A stretch of 64,000 nucleotides of DNA. Origin: Acanthochromis polyacanthus (Eukaryota; Chordata; Actinopteri; Pomacentridae). Below are positions 44,281 through 53,996 of the stretch, piece after piece. Where the stretch lies: the NCBI RefSeq assembly GCF_021347895.1, contig NC_067132.1, positions 868,001-932,000 on the forward strand, read 5' to 3'. The position numbers and the translations under genes were made by a program. The stretch's first letter is position 1. Every line of letters starts with the position of its first letter. Under the pieces are notes generated by a model, which saw only the letters and a program-made list of their open reading frames with translations, ran no database searches and was not told the DNA's origin.

Positions 44281-44873
44281 CACTGTTGCCAACTCCTCAG
44301 TAAGGAAAGTCGCTATTGGCTGTCCTAAAAGTCGCTAGAAGTCGCTAAATGACGTCATCACCTAATTTGCATATTTCCCAGTTTGCATGTAATTGTAATC
44401 AACGTTGTAGGAGAGAGGAATAACGTTGTGGAAGAGACCAAAAAGTGAGTATGAAACACCCAAAATATGTTTTTTCACTCGAGGCTAAATGCTGTGGTTT
44501 ATTTTAGCATGACAGTGAAGAAACATTTTCGTTTATATTCCGCTCCGTAAGTCTGGATGGGATCTGTAGTGACTTTGCGCATGCGCGATTCATCTGCCGT
44601 CTGTCTGCGGAGTGATGTGGGTCTCCCCCTCCCCTCACTGGGACCGCTGCAGGGTTACTGGACTGACAGCCTGTGGGAGGGGGAGAAGCTCACAGCAGCA
44701 CCTGCTGCTTGTTGAAAACAGTAACTGCAGAATGAGCCGAGTTTTCCTGTCAGTCGCCAAAACGGCAGAAAAAGTCGCTAGATTTGTCGCTAGTCGCTTT
44801 TGACAAAAAAGTCGCTAGGAGCTTTGAAAAGTCGCTAGATTTAGCGAGAAAGTCGCTAAGTTTGGCAACACTG
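44281..44873. mobile_element. hAT-like MITE with GTCGCTA repeats
   Basis: Ends CACTGTTGCCAACTC...AGTTTGGCAACACTG form a terminal inverted repeat, flanked by CTTAGGAT at 44273-44280 and 44874-44881, a perfect 8-bp duplication. AAGTCGCTA words are iterated inside both ends (five or more copies). No transposase. Confidence 0.9.
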
Positions 44874-44940
44874 CTTAGGATGCTTGGCCATTGTGCAGGG
44901 TCCGCTGAGAGCAATGCTTCACCTTCGGGTCTTGATGGAA
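44874..44940 (-). pseudogene. ZMYM1-like hAT gene, start of the main coding exon
   Basis: After an acceptor TTGTCATTAG (exon starts at 44940) the frame gives PSRPEGEALLSADPAQWPSI and runs into the MITE at the CTTAGGAT duplication. The AD-PAQWPSIL segment precedes the TTF finger in this family. Confidence 0.75.
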
Positions 44941-45094
44941 CTAATGACAAAAAAGAGAAAAAAATAAACCAACAGGCCATATTTGTTATTAATAATCTTT
45001 AACTAGCATTGGCTAATTACACCAATTCTTGTTGGAGTTATTATTATTGTCGTTGTTATATGTTCTCTATGGAAGTAAAAACTATTGAACTTAC

Positions 45095-45198
45095 AGTCAT
45101 CTGTATCCGCAGTTGAAATTGATCTTTGATCATCTGTTGGATCTTCTGCGCAGGAGGTTGGGAAACTGCTGTGCTGCTGGAGGTGGATGTTGATGGAA
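45095..45198 (-). pseudogene. ZMYM1-like hAT gene, upstream exon
   Basis: 104-bp exon-like segment between acceptor TTTTTGGGTTCAG (ending 45199) and donor GTAAGTTC (from 45094). Open in two frames; a Ser/Thr-rich or acidic linker, no domain. Its length puts it out of register with one neighbour, so one indel or a different splice site is implied. Confidence 0.5.
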
Positions 45199-45360
45199 CT
45201 GAACCCAAAAAGAACAACAGGGCATATAAGAATCTTTAAGGGCAGGCATATGATTATGTATGTGCACAGTACTTTCTACTACTACAACTTTATGCTTCTG
45301 CCATGAAGAATGTTTAGAGGGCATAACATAGTATAAATGAATGTGGAATAATGAACTTAC

Positions 45361-45402
45361 AGTTTTCATCATCAGGAATGGGAGGGGGAACATTATCCTT
45401 CC
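45361..45402 (-). pseudogene. ZMYM1-like hAT gene, small upstream exon
   Basis: 42-bp segment between acceptor AAAATCCAG and donor GTAAGTTC, giving KDNVPPPIPDDEN. Phase 1 on both sides fits the phase-1 exit of the first exon at 47905-47983. Confidence 0.5.
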
Positions 45403-45871
45403 CTGGATTTTTTGATTTTAAAAAAGTTAGTAATGATCCTGATGAGAGATAAGAGTGAAACATATATTCATATAGATACAAGTTCAACATGTATTAAGTG
45501 CACGCATCATATGTACTGCCCAACATAAATTTCCCCCTCTGGGCACTATCAAGTTTATCTCATCATTATGCAAAGCTTTTCATACAAGGTGTACTTTAGT
45601 ATTATTATCATTATCTATTATTATTAGACTGTCTGCCTCAGTAGACTTTTTGTTATTTTCTGCTGGTTGAGACTGGAGTAGCACATCTACTCCTGCTAGC
45701 TAGCTTCAATGTTGTTGTGTCCTGTTAAGCATTCGTCATAGCTTAGTTGTTAGCCCCTATGGAGTCCGTGACAACAGTCAGACAGTAGATTAGACCCTCC
45801 AGATAAACGTAGGCAAAAATCCATGATTATGCGGGCTAAAATCCTTGATTATGCGGGCTAAAATCCTTGAT

Positions 45872-46656
45872 TACTGTAAATCCTCTTATAGTAGCCGGGG
45901 CTTTTATTTGCCTCAACTGTAGCTGGCACCAGGCTTTTAATGAAAGGAGGCATGTGTAAGAGAGAGGCTTATATTTTAAAAATTTCAAAAAGTGCAGAAA
46001 GATCTTTTGTGTCAGTTTGAACCCAGTAAAATGTACGGAGCTCATTTATTGAAAACAAGTATCAAACAGTACTAAAACAGTAATAAACAGTAGTGCGGTT
46101 ACAGTACATATGGTCACACCTTTCAAGAACCTTAAAGTAGGAGTAAAATAGTGCAATTACAATAAAGGTGACAGTTCTGAGATAGGCTTGCTCTCATTAA
46201 GACCATATCCCTTTTTTTTCTCCCTCCTCCGGTGAGACGTGCACGTTTATTGTAAGCGTCCATCAGCTCATCCTTTTGTCTTTTCCAATATCGGATTTGT
46301 TTCGCATCAACCTTAAAGTGCTTTGCAGCTTTCTCTCCTGAATACTCCGCTGCATAACGCAAAGCCTCCTCTTTAAACTTTACGTCAAACTTTCATCTTT
46401 TTGGTGTACCGGTAGCCATGCTTTTTCTGTTGTTGTCTTGTCTGTCTTGTTCCGTATACGGCGCGAAAGAACGCAGAGGGGCGGGGCACGCATGCTGTCA
46501 GTACAGCGCCGTAGCGCTTCACAGAAAAAAAGAAAAGTAAAAAAATAAGCTTATATTGGGAGGCGGCTTTTATGAGCTTTCTTCAAAGACGCAACCGGTC
46601 ATTAAAGGAGACGGGTTTTTAATGGAACACAGGTCATTATTAGAGGATTTATGGTA
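45872..46656 (-). mobile_element. pogo/Tigger-like non-autonomous element
   Basis: TACTGTAAATCCTCTTATAG at the left and, reverse-complemented, TACCATAAATCCTCTAATAA at the right form the inverted repeat, with TA at each edge. Without it the host reads GAT-TATGCGAATAAAT, i.e. it landed in a GATTATGCG word of the outer element. It carries only a DNA-binding domain fragment and no DDE domain. Confidence 0.75.
46132..46419 (-). pseudogene. Brinker/pogo-type helix-turn-helix fragment
   Basis: From ATG 46419-46417 the frame has MATGTPKR, a TGA at 46393-46395, then KFDVKFKEEALRYAAEYSG, EKAAKHFKVDAKQIRYWKRQ and KRARLTGGGRKKRD. This is the N-terminal DNA-binding helix-turn-helix found in pogo/Tigger transposases and POGK-like proteins, ending in the conserved (R)LxGGGRK. 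It ends at a TAA (46132-46134) after a Leu/Cys-rich tail; the CENP-B-like and DDE parts are absent. Confidence 0.75.
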
Positions 46657-47904
46657 TGCGAATAAATATGGGGGGGTTTTATGCCATTTTATGCAGGGAA
46701 ATTGTGGCAAGTTGCAAAGTATGTGAATAGTTGTGAAATATGCAAAAAGATGCAAAATATGTAAGAACTGGGAAAAAAGGTGATTCTTCTCCTACATCCT
46801 GTTACTAGGCTACCACTGAATGAAAAAGAGCAATATAAAGATAAACAGACATACTACATGCAAGACACATCACAGTAAGTGCTGCCAATGTTTCATTTAT
46901 TATCAGCTTAAGCATGACTTAAACATTCCTCAATCACAAATTTCTCAGAAATAAAACATTCTTTCTGCTTAGTTATACTTTGAGGTAGAGCAAACTACCT
47001 GCTCCAGTGTCGTGGAGAAGTTGTTACCGACCACTTTCTGTCGGCCGCCGAACCGTGGTTGGGCAGCCTCGAGTAGTGCTAGCCCGAGCTTAGCACGGCT
47101 CGTTGGTGGTAACAGCCAATATATAGTCCAACAAAACTTTGCAGTTGGGAAGAACAGGGCACTTTATTTAACAGCAGTGACTGTCCACACTTACTGCTTG
47201 GAGCATACATCGACTTCTCATACTTCTTTTCAATAACTTCTGTCTCATCATGTGCAGCTCCACATATCTCCATCTCTGCTGCCAACACACACCCGCCGCA
47301 GGCCCCATTACGTACTCTTTACTCGCGCGCACACACACACACACACGCCCACCTCTATGTGCCTAGGTTAAAGGAGCAAGCTTGGCCTGCAACAAAGTGC
47401 TGCAACACGGTTGATTTTCTTCGGTGTTCCAAAACAATGTTGCACGGGGTGCAAAAAAGTTTCCCCCCACTTTCGTGTAGTAAATCTGGGTACTGGCTGA
47501 AATATTCGTAGGTAAATGTGATCTTTGAGCATTCGCCATTCTTGTTTTTCGTCTCTGAGCGCCGCGCTCCGCATCAGCTCGTGTTTCTATTGTGTATGTG
47601 TATGCGCGAACTGATGACGTCAGGCCGGGCGTCACATAAAAACTCACTCACAACTCCATTTATATTGGTTATAGTTTTCTCATTTTATGTGGAAATTGTG
47701 AAATCAAGCGGGACCCGCATATTTCTCTTTTTTTCATGGAAATGTGAGATTCTTGAGGGAAATATGCGCTGTTTTGCGGGGATTATACGGCCTTTTGGGA
47801 AATAATTGACCCCCGCATAATCAGTGGTATTTTGGTGATTAATTCAGGCGATCGCATAATCACGTTTTTCTGGAGGGTGTAGTAGATCATAACAATGCAC
47901 TTAC

Positions 47905-47983
47905 CACTGTCTTTCTTTCTTTTTTCCTCCTTTTCCTTCCTCTGCTTTTTCTTTTCTGCCCCACTGGGATAACTCCTCTTCAT
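47905..47983 (-). pseudogene. ZMYM1-like hAT gene, first coding exon
   Basis: ATG at 47983-47981 followed by KRSYPSGAEKKKQRKEKEEK and RKKDS, then donor GTAAGTGC from 47904. The MKR-x-YPSGAxKR/K-rich start is the usual N-terminus of ZMYM1-like hAT-derived proteins (a nuclear localisation type stretch). Phase-1 exit fits the exon at 45361-45402. An in-frame ATG four codons upstream (MRDT) is less family-like. Confidence 0.7.
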
Positions 47984-49100
47984 CGTGTCTCTCACAAGTG
48001 GGGAACTCGTGCTGATTGACGCAGACAGCGCTGAAAGCAGATAGGGCCATGCGGGGGGCCCCCCAAGGGGGTTTGCTACGTCGTTGTTTCATCGTAAATG
48101 CCCATTGTTGTCGTTTCTGTGCAGTACATGTATTAGCACTTGGGGCACCCGGTCTCTCAGGGGCCCCTAGCGGGGGAAATGAATGGTTAGCCTGTTGGCA
48201 CGCCCTGATGGTAACACTCTTGCAGCACAGTCATGACAATCACTGGTACCAGTTATACATACAATGATATATTTAAATATCCAGCCACATCTTCATCTTC
48301 ATATTACATGGTTACACAGTAAATCAACAAATTATATTTTGTTGTATTCTAATATATATTGACTTAGTTGTAAATAACAAGACACAACGATATGATGGTA
48401 ATCTGGTATCTTGTTAACAAGAAAATGTCCTAATAATGTGAAACGTTTCTTATTATATCTAGAAACTAAGGAAAACCTTTTTTTTAATTGTACTTTATAA
48501 TAGTGTCAACAATACACTTCCATACTTGACAACTTTGTTCTTATCAAAATAAACATTTTTGCTGCATCAGATGATCTTTTTGTTTAGATAAAATGCTGGT
48601 GCAATGATAGCTGTGCCAAGAGTATCTGGTTGTCATTTTTTACACCCTTAAAGAAACACACTGTGGAGAACCACACCTGTAACGTTGCCAATGCTTAAAA
48701 ATTAAAAATAAAAATATATAGATGGTTGACACTGAATGACTCCCAACTCTCACCCGAACCGGTTGAGGCAGATGGCCTGATTTTATCAGAGATTTTTTTT
48801 CTCTTTGTCAAAAGTTGTTGTCTTCTTGTTTCCTCACATTGTTGCCGATTGTTTGCTCATAGGGGATCCAAAGGCAAGTTTGGACTGTCGGGTTCTCTGT
48901 TTAAAATTCATCTACTATGTTAAATGCTGTGAGATGACATATGTTGTGAATTGGCACTGTATAAATAAAATTAAATAGAAAATTGAATAGACATTGAAGA
49001 GAGGACCAATGTTTACAATGGACTATTTGATCATCATTTCACAGCTTAACTTTGTTTTCTGCTCTCCTCTCCTCATCCTTGTATCACTGTCCACAAAAAC
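47984..49100. other. No gene recognised
   Basis: The first 200 bp upstream of the ZMYM1-like start are GC-rich (GGGGGGCCCCCCAAGGGGG near 48052) and may include its promoter or terminal repeat. The remainder is AT-rich without recognised features. Confidence 0.45.
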
Positions 49101-49126
49101 TATCAAAGAAAAATAAGAGGAAAGCA

Positions 49127-49250
49127 TGCCGTTGCTCCAGGACAATGTGCCCATCCACACAGCACAGGTGGCACAAGCAGCCAAATGTGGTGGCTCAGGT
49201 GCATCGTTGCCCCAATGCACCTTCCTCAGCTGCACTGTGTGACTTCTAGA
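49127..49250 (+). pseudogene. mariner-type transposase relic
   Basis: Reads LLQDNVPIHTAQVAQAAKCG, which matches the second-Asp region of mariner transposases (QDN-A-P-xH-x-A), followed in shifting frames by a stretch resembling the LPHPPYSPDLAP region. Only about 40 codons remain and no terminal repeats were found. Confidence 0.5.
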
Positions 49251-50656
49251 AGTGCTGCCTGTCTTGTAATTCTGCCAGACACAGATTCTCAGAAAGTTTC
49301 AGCACTGATAAAAATCTATGAATTATTAATACTGTTGAGTTAATACTGCCCACTTTCTGTAACAAAGCAGAGAACAGGTCCAGTGGCATTGGCTGAGTCC
49401 CCACAAAAAATGCTATAATAATTAAATTTTAAAAACACAAAACACCCTGCTGATTCAACAGCAGGCTTAATACTGTAAGAAATATGAAAAATAGCAGAAT
49501 TTGTCCTGACTCTCAAAATGGAAGCACAAATGTAACACCTTTTTCACTGAACAAAGGGTCATGAATTCCTTTTCACTGAAGGGTAAAATCAGCTAAGATC
49601 AGCTTTGATCATCTAATAGGAAATGTTGCATCCAACTTTCCAAAGACAAAAAGCCTTTTGGGGATGTAAACATGTCTTCTGAGTTAGACTTTAGGCCACT
49701 GACTTCTGGCCTTTTATTCGGAGCAAAGTAGGCATCACTCCGATTACAAGTTGTCCTAACAACCAAAAAAGGAAAAACCCATACATGTAGTATACATAAT
49801 ACTATCAAGACTATACGGACTGGATTATGTTCAGACACATTGTAAGCACCCCTTTCAGGCTTTCAGACAAAGGTGATTTTTACACCAGAGGCTGGTGTTC
49901 ATATTAAGACTCATAAATGTATTTGTTAAGAATTCTTCAAGTTACTGTTTCGTATTCATGCTTTTATTTTGGAAGAGGCGCTCTTATTGTTTGATGGTGT
50001 AACCAGTTCCTTTCCATTTCAGGAGTGCAGTCTCGGTTTGCTCTGTTTACATGTGTATGATATATGCATTTGATATATGTGTGATATGAATTGAGTGTGT
50101 TTTATCAGTTACTGTGTTTATTACTGCATTAGATTACAGTAGGACACGATAATGATTTAGCATTTGTATATTTAGCATTTTTATCTGTTTATTTGTACAT
50201 CGTAGAAACTGCTGCTCAAGCTGATGCTGCTCAAGCTGATGCTGCTCATGCTGCTGATGCGAATGCTGCTGCTGCTCTGCATACAGTAAACAGTTAAACA
50301 GCCCTCTGATGTCTCGTGTGCTCTCTGACTGGAGCCCTGCAGTGGTCAGTTAGATCAGAAATCAGCATTCAGAGGTCATAAATCCTCCACAGTATTTATT
50401 TTTAAGCAGCAAAACCACTTTAACCACTAAGGTTAAGGGAAGATTGTGGTTGTGATTAAATGAAAACAAATGCCTATATATTTTTATTAGCTAAATTATC
50501 TTTAAAGCATTTTATGATACGAATATCACTGCAAGTTCTTCAAGATAATTTTTTTTCAATGAATAAAAGGTAATTAGTTACTTCACAACTTGACAGATAA
50601 ATAAATAATGTTTGCTTCATGGTGATAAAAAAATTGTCTGATTATGTTTGTTTCAG
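49251..50656. other. No gene recognised
   Basis: AT-rich. An imperfect (CTG/GCT)n-like stretch lies at about 50205-50280 (GATGCTGCTCAAGCTGATGC). Otherwise nothing recognised. Confidence 0.5.
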
Positions 50657-51031
50657 GGCTGCTCAGTGGCGTAGTGGTTAGCACTTTCGTCCTTGCAGCA
50701 AGAAGATTCCTGGTTCGAATCCCGGGGTGGGCCTGGGATCTTTCTGCATGGAGTTTGCATGTTCTCCCTGTGCATGCGTGGGTTTTCTCCGGGCACTCCG
50801 GCTTCTTCCCACAGTCCAAAAATATGCTGAGGTTAATTGGTTACTCTAAATTGTCCGTAGGTGTGAATGTGAGTGTGATTGTGTGTCTGTATATGTAGCC
50901 CTGTGACAGACTGGCGGCCTGTCCTGGGTGTCCCCTGCCTTCGCCCAAGTCAGCTGTGATAGGCTCCAGCACCCCCTGCGACCCTAATGAGGATAAAGCG
51001 GTGTATAGAGAATGGATGGATGTTTGTTTCA
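50657..51031 (+). mobile_element. tRNA-derived SINE, full length
   Basis: Head GGCTGCTCAGTGGCGTAGTG contains an A-box-like sequence and GGTTCGAATCCC is a perfect B box (RNA polymerase III internal promoter). The body has the common fish SINE phrase GAGTTTGCATGTTCTCCCTG, and the tail TAGGCTCCAGCACCCCCTGC ends in (GGAT)n. About 375 bp. Family name (Mermaid/DANA-like) is from memory only. Confidence 0.88.
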
Positions 51032-51130
51032 AAGTGTTTCTGCCATTGCGCTTTAATTGTATAGGAACATAACTGCTAGGACACATGATTAGAATAGTCA
51101 AGTTTAAAACATCTAGTTTGACTGCAATAC

Positions 51131-51395
51131 ACCTACACTCAACAAAAATCTAAACGCAACACTTTTGTTTTTGCTCCCATTTTTTATGAGATGAACTCAA
51201 AGATCTAGAACTTTTTCCACATACACAATATCACCATTTCTCTCAAATATTGTTCACAAATCTGTCTAAATCTGTGATAGTGAGCACTTCTCCTTTGCCA
51301 CCTCACAGGTGTGCCATATCAAGATGCTGATTAGACACCATGATTAGTGCACAGGTGTGCCTTAGACTGCCCACAATAAAAGACCACTCTGAAAG
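51131..51395. mobile_element. Tc1-like inverted-repeat fragment
   Basis: Starts CACTCAACAAAAATCTAAAC and CGCAACACTTTTGTTTTTGC, a phrase I recognise as the end of a common fish Tc1-like element, and continues to CAATAAAAGACCACTCTGAA. No transposase frame and no opposite end; a truncated copy. Confidence 0.6.
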
Positions 51396-52028
51396 GTGCG
51401 ATAGCTTGCGAAATCGCACAATTTCGGAACAAGATTTGCATTCTGGCGTCCTGAGATTTGGATACAGACCACAACAAAGAGCGATCGCCAAGTAACGTGG
51501 AGGTTTTCGTTCACTTCTCATCTCTAGTATGTTGTGGGACACTCGTTGAGACTATCCGAGCTGCTCAGTGTGGGAAAAAAAGCACGTTAGGGCGGACTTT
51601 GACGCGGGGGGGGGGGCAAGTTGACCGATACTTTTCGCTAGCTGAGCTGCGAAGCTGCCTGCTTGGCTAAATACTGGAGCTATGTCAGAAATTCATTTCT
51701 CCATCATTCACATGTATGAAATGACATGTGAAAACAGATCCCAGGCTGAAAAAACCGAAGTTCCCCTTTAAGCTTTCTTTTGTTGCTTTCTTTTCACTTG
51801 TTTGTTTCATGTTAAAATGCTGAAGATATGAGAAAAAGACACTGGGACTAAACTGGATCTCATTTACTGCCTGTCTCTCTCTCCACTGCTCTCTTTATCT
51901 CTCTTTCCCTCTCTTTGTCATTCTTAGTTAGCAGAGCAGATGGTCTGAGTGAGCGGGATGGTCATTTCTGAATCAATAGTCAGGCACAAGGGAGTCATTG
52001 TGTGTATTTGGAAAAGTCTGTAACATGT
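51396..52028. other. No gene recognised
   Basis: Contains a G run at about 51607-51617 and a pyrimidine-rich tract at 51880-51930. No gene or bounded repeat recognised. Confidence 0.5.
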
Positions 52029-52031
52029 ACA

Positions 52032-52067
<36 letters not shown>
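52029..52067. repeat. (CA)n microsatellite
   Basis: CA tract at the left of repeat copy 3. Confidence 0.95.
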
Positions 52068-52068
<1 letters not shown>

Positions 52069-52342
52069 TTTTTCTATCATTGTGGGGACCTGCCATTGAC
52101 TCCCATTCATATCTTACCCCTAACCCTTACCCTAACCGTAATCTTAAACCAGACCAAAACAATGCCTAAACCCTAAAGAAACGTTTTTGCACTTTTAATT
52201 TTTTCAGTAACAACAACATGGCCAAGAAAACTGTTTAAACTTGTGGGGACCGAAATGAGGTCCCCACAAGTGACATTGTTTTCGGTTTTCCTACAGTTGT
52301 GGGGACATTTGGTCCCCACAAGTATAGCCAGCACCTGAGCAT

Positions 52343-52345
<3 letters not shown>
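52068..52345. repeat. CA-flanked GTGGGGACC/GGTCCCCAC dispersed repeat, copy 3
   Basis: The most complete copy: TGTTTTTCTATCATTGTGGG start, TAACCC-rich middle, palindromes GTGGGGACC-GAAATGA-GGTCCCCAC (52241-52270) and GTGGGGACATTTGGTCCCCAC (52299-52320), then CA tract. Confidence 0.85.

Positions 52346-52391
<46 letters not shown>
52346..52391. repeat. (CA)n microsatellite
   Basis: CA tract right of copy 3; originally continuous with the start of copy 4 before the LINE insertion. Confidence 0.95.
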
Positions 52392-52394
<3 letters not shown>

Positions 52395-52407
52395 TATGTT
52401 TTTCTAT

Positions 52408-53652
52408 TTCAATTTCAATTTCAATAAGCTTTATTGGCACGATTGTATGTCAACAATATTGCCAAAGCAAATAACAATATTAACAATTATATACGGCAAT
52501 CAACAAAAACAGCAATAATAACAATATCTATATAAAAAATACACAGAAGAAACAACATCAACAATAACAATTAGAAAAAAAAAAGAGAAGAAAAAAACAA
52601 GCATAAAGTTCAGAGTTTGTGGATTCCTTTTTGGTGAGTCTGACAGGTGTGTTGAGAGTATTGGTCAGTCTGTCAGGTGTGGTGACAGTTGTTGTGCTTG
52701 TCCCTTAATCTGTGACACAGGCTGACATATTTAGCTGCTGCTAAGCTGCTGACTCTGTTCTCACCAAGGATGTGCTGCATTTTGGTTTGTTCAGGCAGAG
52801 AATCAAAGTCGGGAAAGTGCTGTTTTATTCTGGAGAAGAACTGGCCTCTGATCTGTTCATATTTGGTACAGTGAATCAGGAAGTGTGTTTCTGTCTCCAC
52901 TTGTCTGTGTGGACAGAGCTGACACAGTCTGTCCTCTGTGGGTAGCCAGGTCTGTCTGTGTCTCCCCGTCTCTATGGCCAAGCTGTGGTCACTGAGTCTG
53001 TACATGGTCAAAGTCTTTCTCAGTTTCTCATCAGTCACGGCGCTTAAATATTCTGCCACCGTGTACTGTCTGTTTAGAGCCAAATAACATTGAAGTTTGC
53101 TTTGAGTTTTTGCTCTAGATGTCCAATAGTTAATGTAGTGTTCTTTTTCTTTTTCTATAATCTGCTTTGTGCAGATTGTGTGAGAACTGTTCTGAGCTTG
53201 TCCTGTGCTGTTAGAGGAGCTGAGCCTCAGGATCAGCTGGCTGAGGGGGCTCCTCTCCATGCTCTCCTCTTGGCATTGAAGGGCTTTGTAGTGGTAGGAG
53301 TTGGGGTCACTTGTTTTAAGGTGCTTATAAAATTTGATGGCTCTTTTTTGAATTCTAATTAAGAGGGGGAATTGGCCTAGCTCCGCTCGGCAGCTGTTGT
53401 TGGGGGTATTTCTGTGCACTCTGAGGATGCTCTTGCAAATCTCTGTGTGCAGGATTTCAGTTGGGTGTTTGTCCCATTTTTCAAAATCTTGATTTGCAAG
53501 AGGGCCCCACACCTCACTACCATACAGAATAATTGGTTCAATTATAGATTTGAATATTTTGAGCCAGATCCTAATGGGAATATTAATGTTTGAAGATTTC
53601 TTTATTGCATAGAAAGCCCTTCTTCCCTTCTCTCTGAGAAGGGAAGAAGGGC
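52408..53652 (-). mobile_element. 5'-truncated LINE insertion with 13-bp target duplication
   Basis: Flanked by TATGTTTTTCTAT at 52395-52407 and 53653-53665. On the minus strand the 3' end reads AATAAAGCTTATTGAAATTG with (TTGAAA)n, a typical LINE tail. The 5' end at 53615-53653 is a perfect 18-bp inverted repeat (arm AGCCCTTCTTCCCTTCTC, loop TCT). The element carries only the end of ORF2. It split copies 3 and 4 of the CA-flanked repeat. Confidence 0.88.
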
Positions 53653-53668
53653 TATGTTTTTCTATCAT
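52673..53668 (-). pseudogene. C-terminal part of a LINE ORF2 (after the reverse transcriptase core)
   Basis: Open for about 320 codons: REKGRRAFYAIKKS, then IPIRIWLKIFKSIIEPIILY, GSEVWGPLANQDFEKWDK, and near the end CQLCPHRQVETETHFLIHC, a Cys-x2-Cys-x8-His-x4-Cys-like knuckle typical of the C-terminus of L1/Tx1-group ORF2 proteins; the stop is near 52673. The polymerase catalytic motifs lie upstream and are absent. The first ten codons (MIEKHSPSSL) derive from the flanking DNA and the fold-back, not from the LINE. No internal stops, suggesting a fairly recent insertion. Clade uncertain. Confidence 0.82.
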
Positions 53669-53908
53669 TGTGGGGACTTACCATTGACTCCCATTCATAT
53701 CTAACCCCTAACCCTAACCCTAACCAAAACAATGGCTAACCCTAAAGAAACGTTTTTGCACTTTTACTTTTTTCAGTAACAACAACATGGCCAAGAAGAC
53801 ACTGTTTAAACTTGTGGGGCCCGAAATGAGGTCCCCACAAGTGACATAGTTTTCGGTTTTCCTACCGTTGTGGGGACATTTGGTCCCCCACAATGTAGCA
53901 AAAGCTAG
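53653..53908. repeat. CA-flanked GTGGGGACC/GGTCCCCAC dispersed repeat, copy 4
   Basis: Begins within the LINE target duplication (TATGTTTTTCTATCATTGTG), same order of words as copy 3, ends TTTGGTCCCCCACAATGTAG then (CA)n. Confidence 0.85.

Positions 53909-53994
<86 letters not shown>
53909..53994. repeat. (CA)n microsatellite
   Basis: About 85 bp of nearly pure CA. Confidence 0.95.

Positions 53995-53996
<2 letters not shown>

Larger units (their letters stand above)
45797..47879. mobile_element. Inverted-repeat element with GATTATGCGG words, in intron 1 of the ZMYM1-like gene
   Basis: Left ACCCTCCAGATAAACGTAGG mirrors the right end (reverse complement ACCCTCCAGAAAAACGTGAT). GATTATGCGG/CGCATAATC words are clustered just inside both ends. 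I could not define a clean target duplication. The interior holds a nested pogo-like element (45872-46656) and about 1.2 kb without a recognised transposase (short frames only, a CGCGCACACAC tract near 47325). Confidence 0.6.

Noticed and set aside
47012..47236. 74-codon frame between inverted-repeat elements
   Set aside because: No domain or splice support, overlaps an opposite-strand frame of equal quality, inside a repeat element.
13314..47983. piRNA cluster interpretation of the nested transposons
   Set aside because: Nesting and strand bias alone do not show it; small-RNA reads would be needed and nothing in the sequence is specific for it.
51458..51670. 70-codon frame around the G run at 51607
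   Set aside because: Follows a Tc1-like fragment, runs through a G homopolymer, no recognisable motif.
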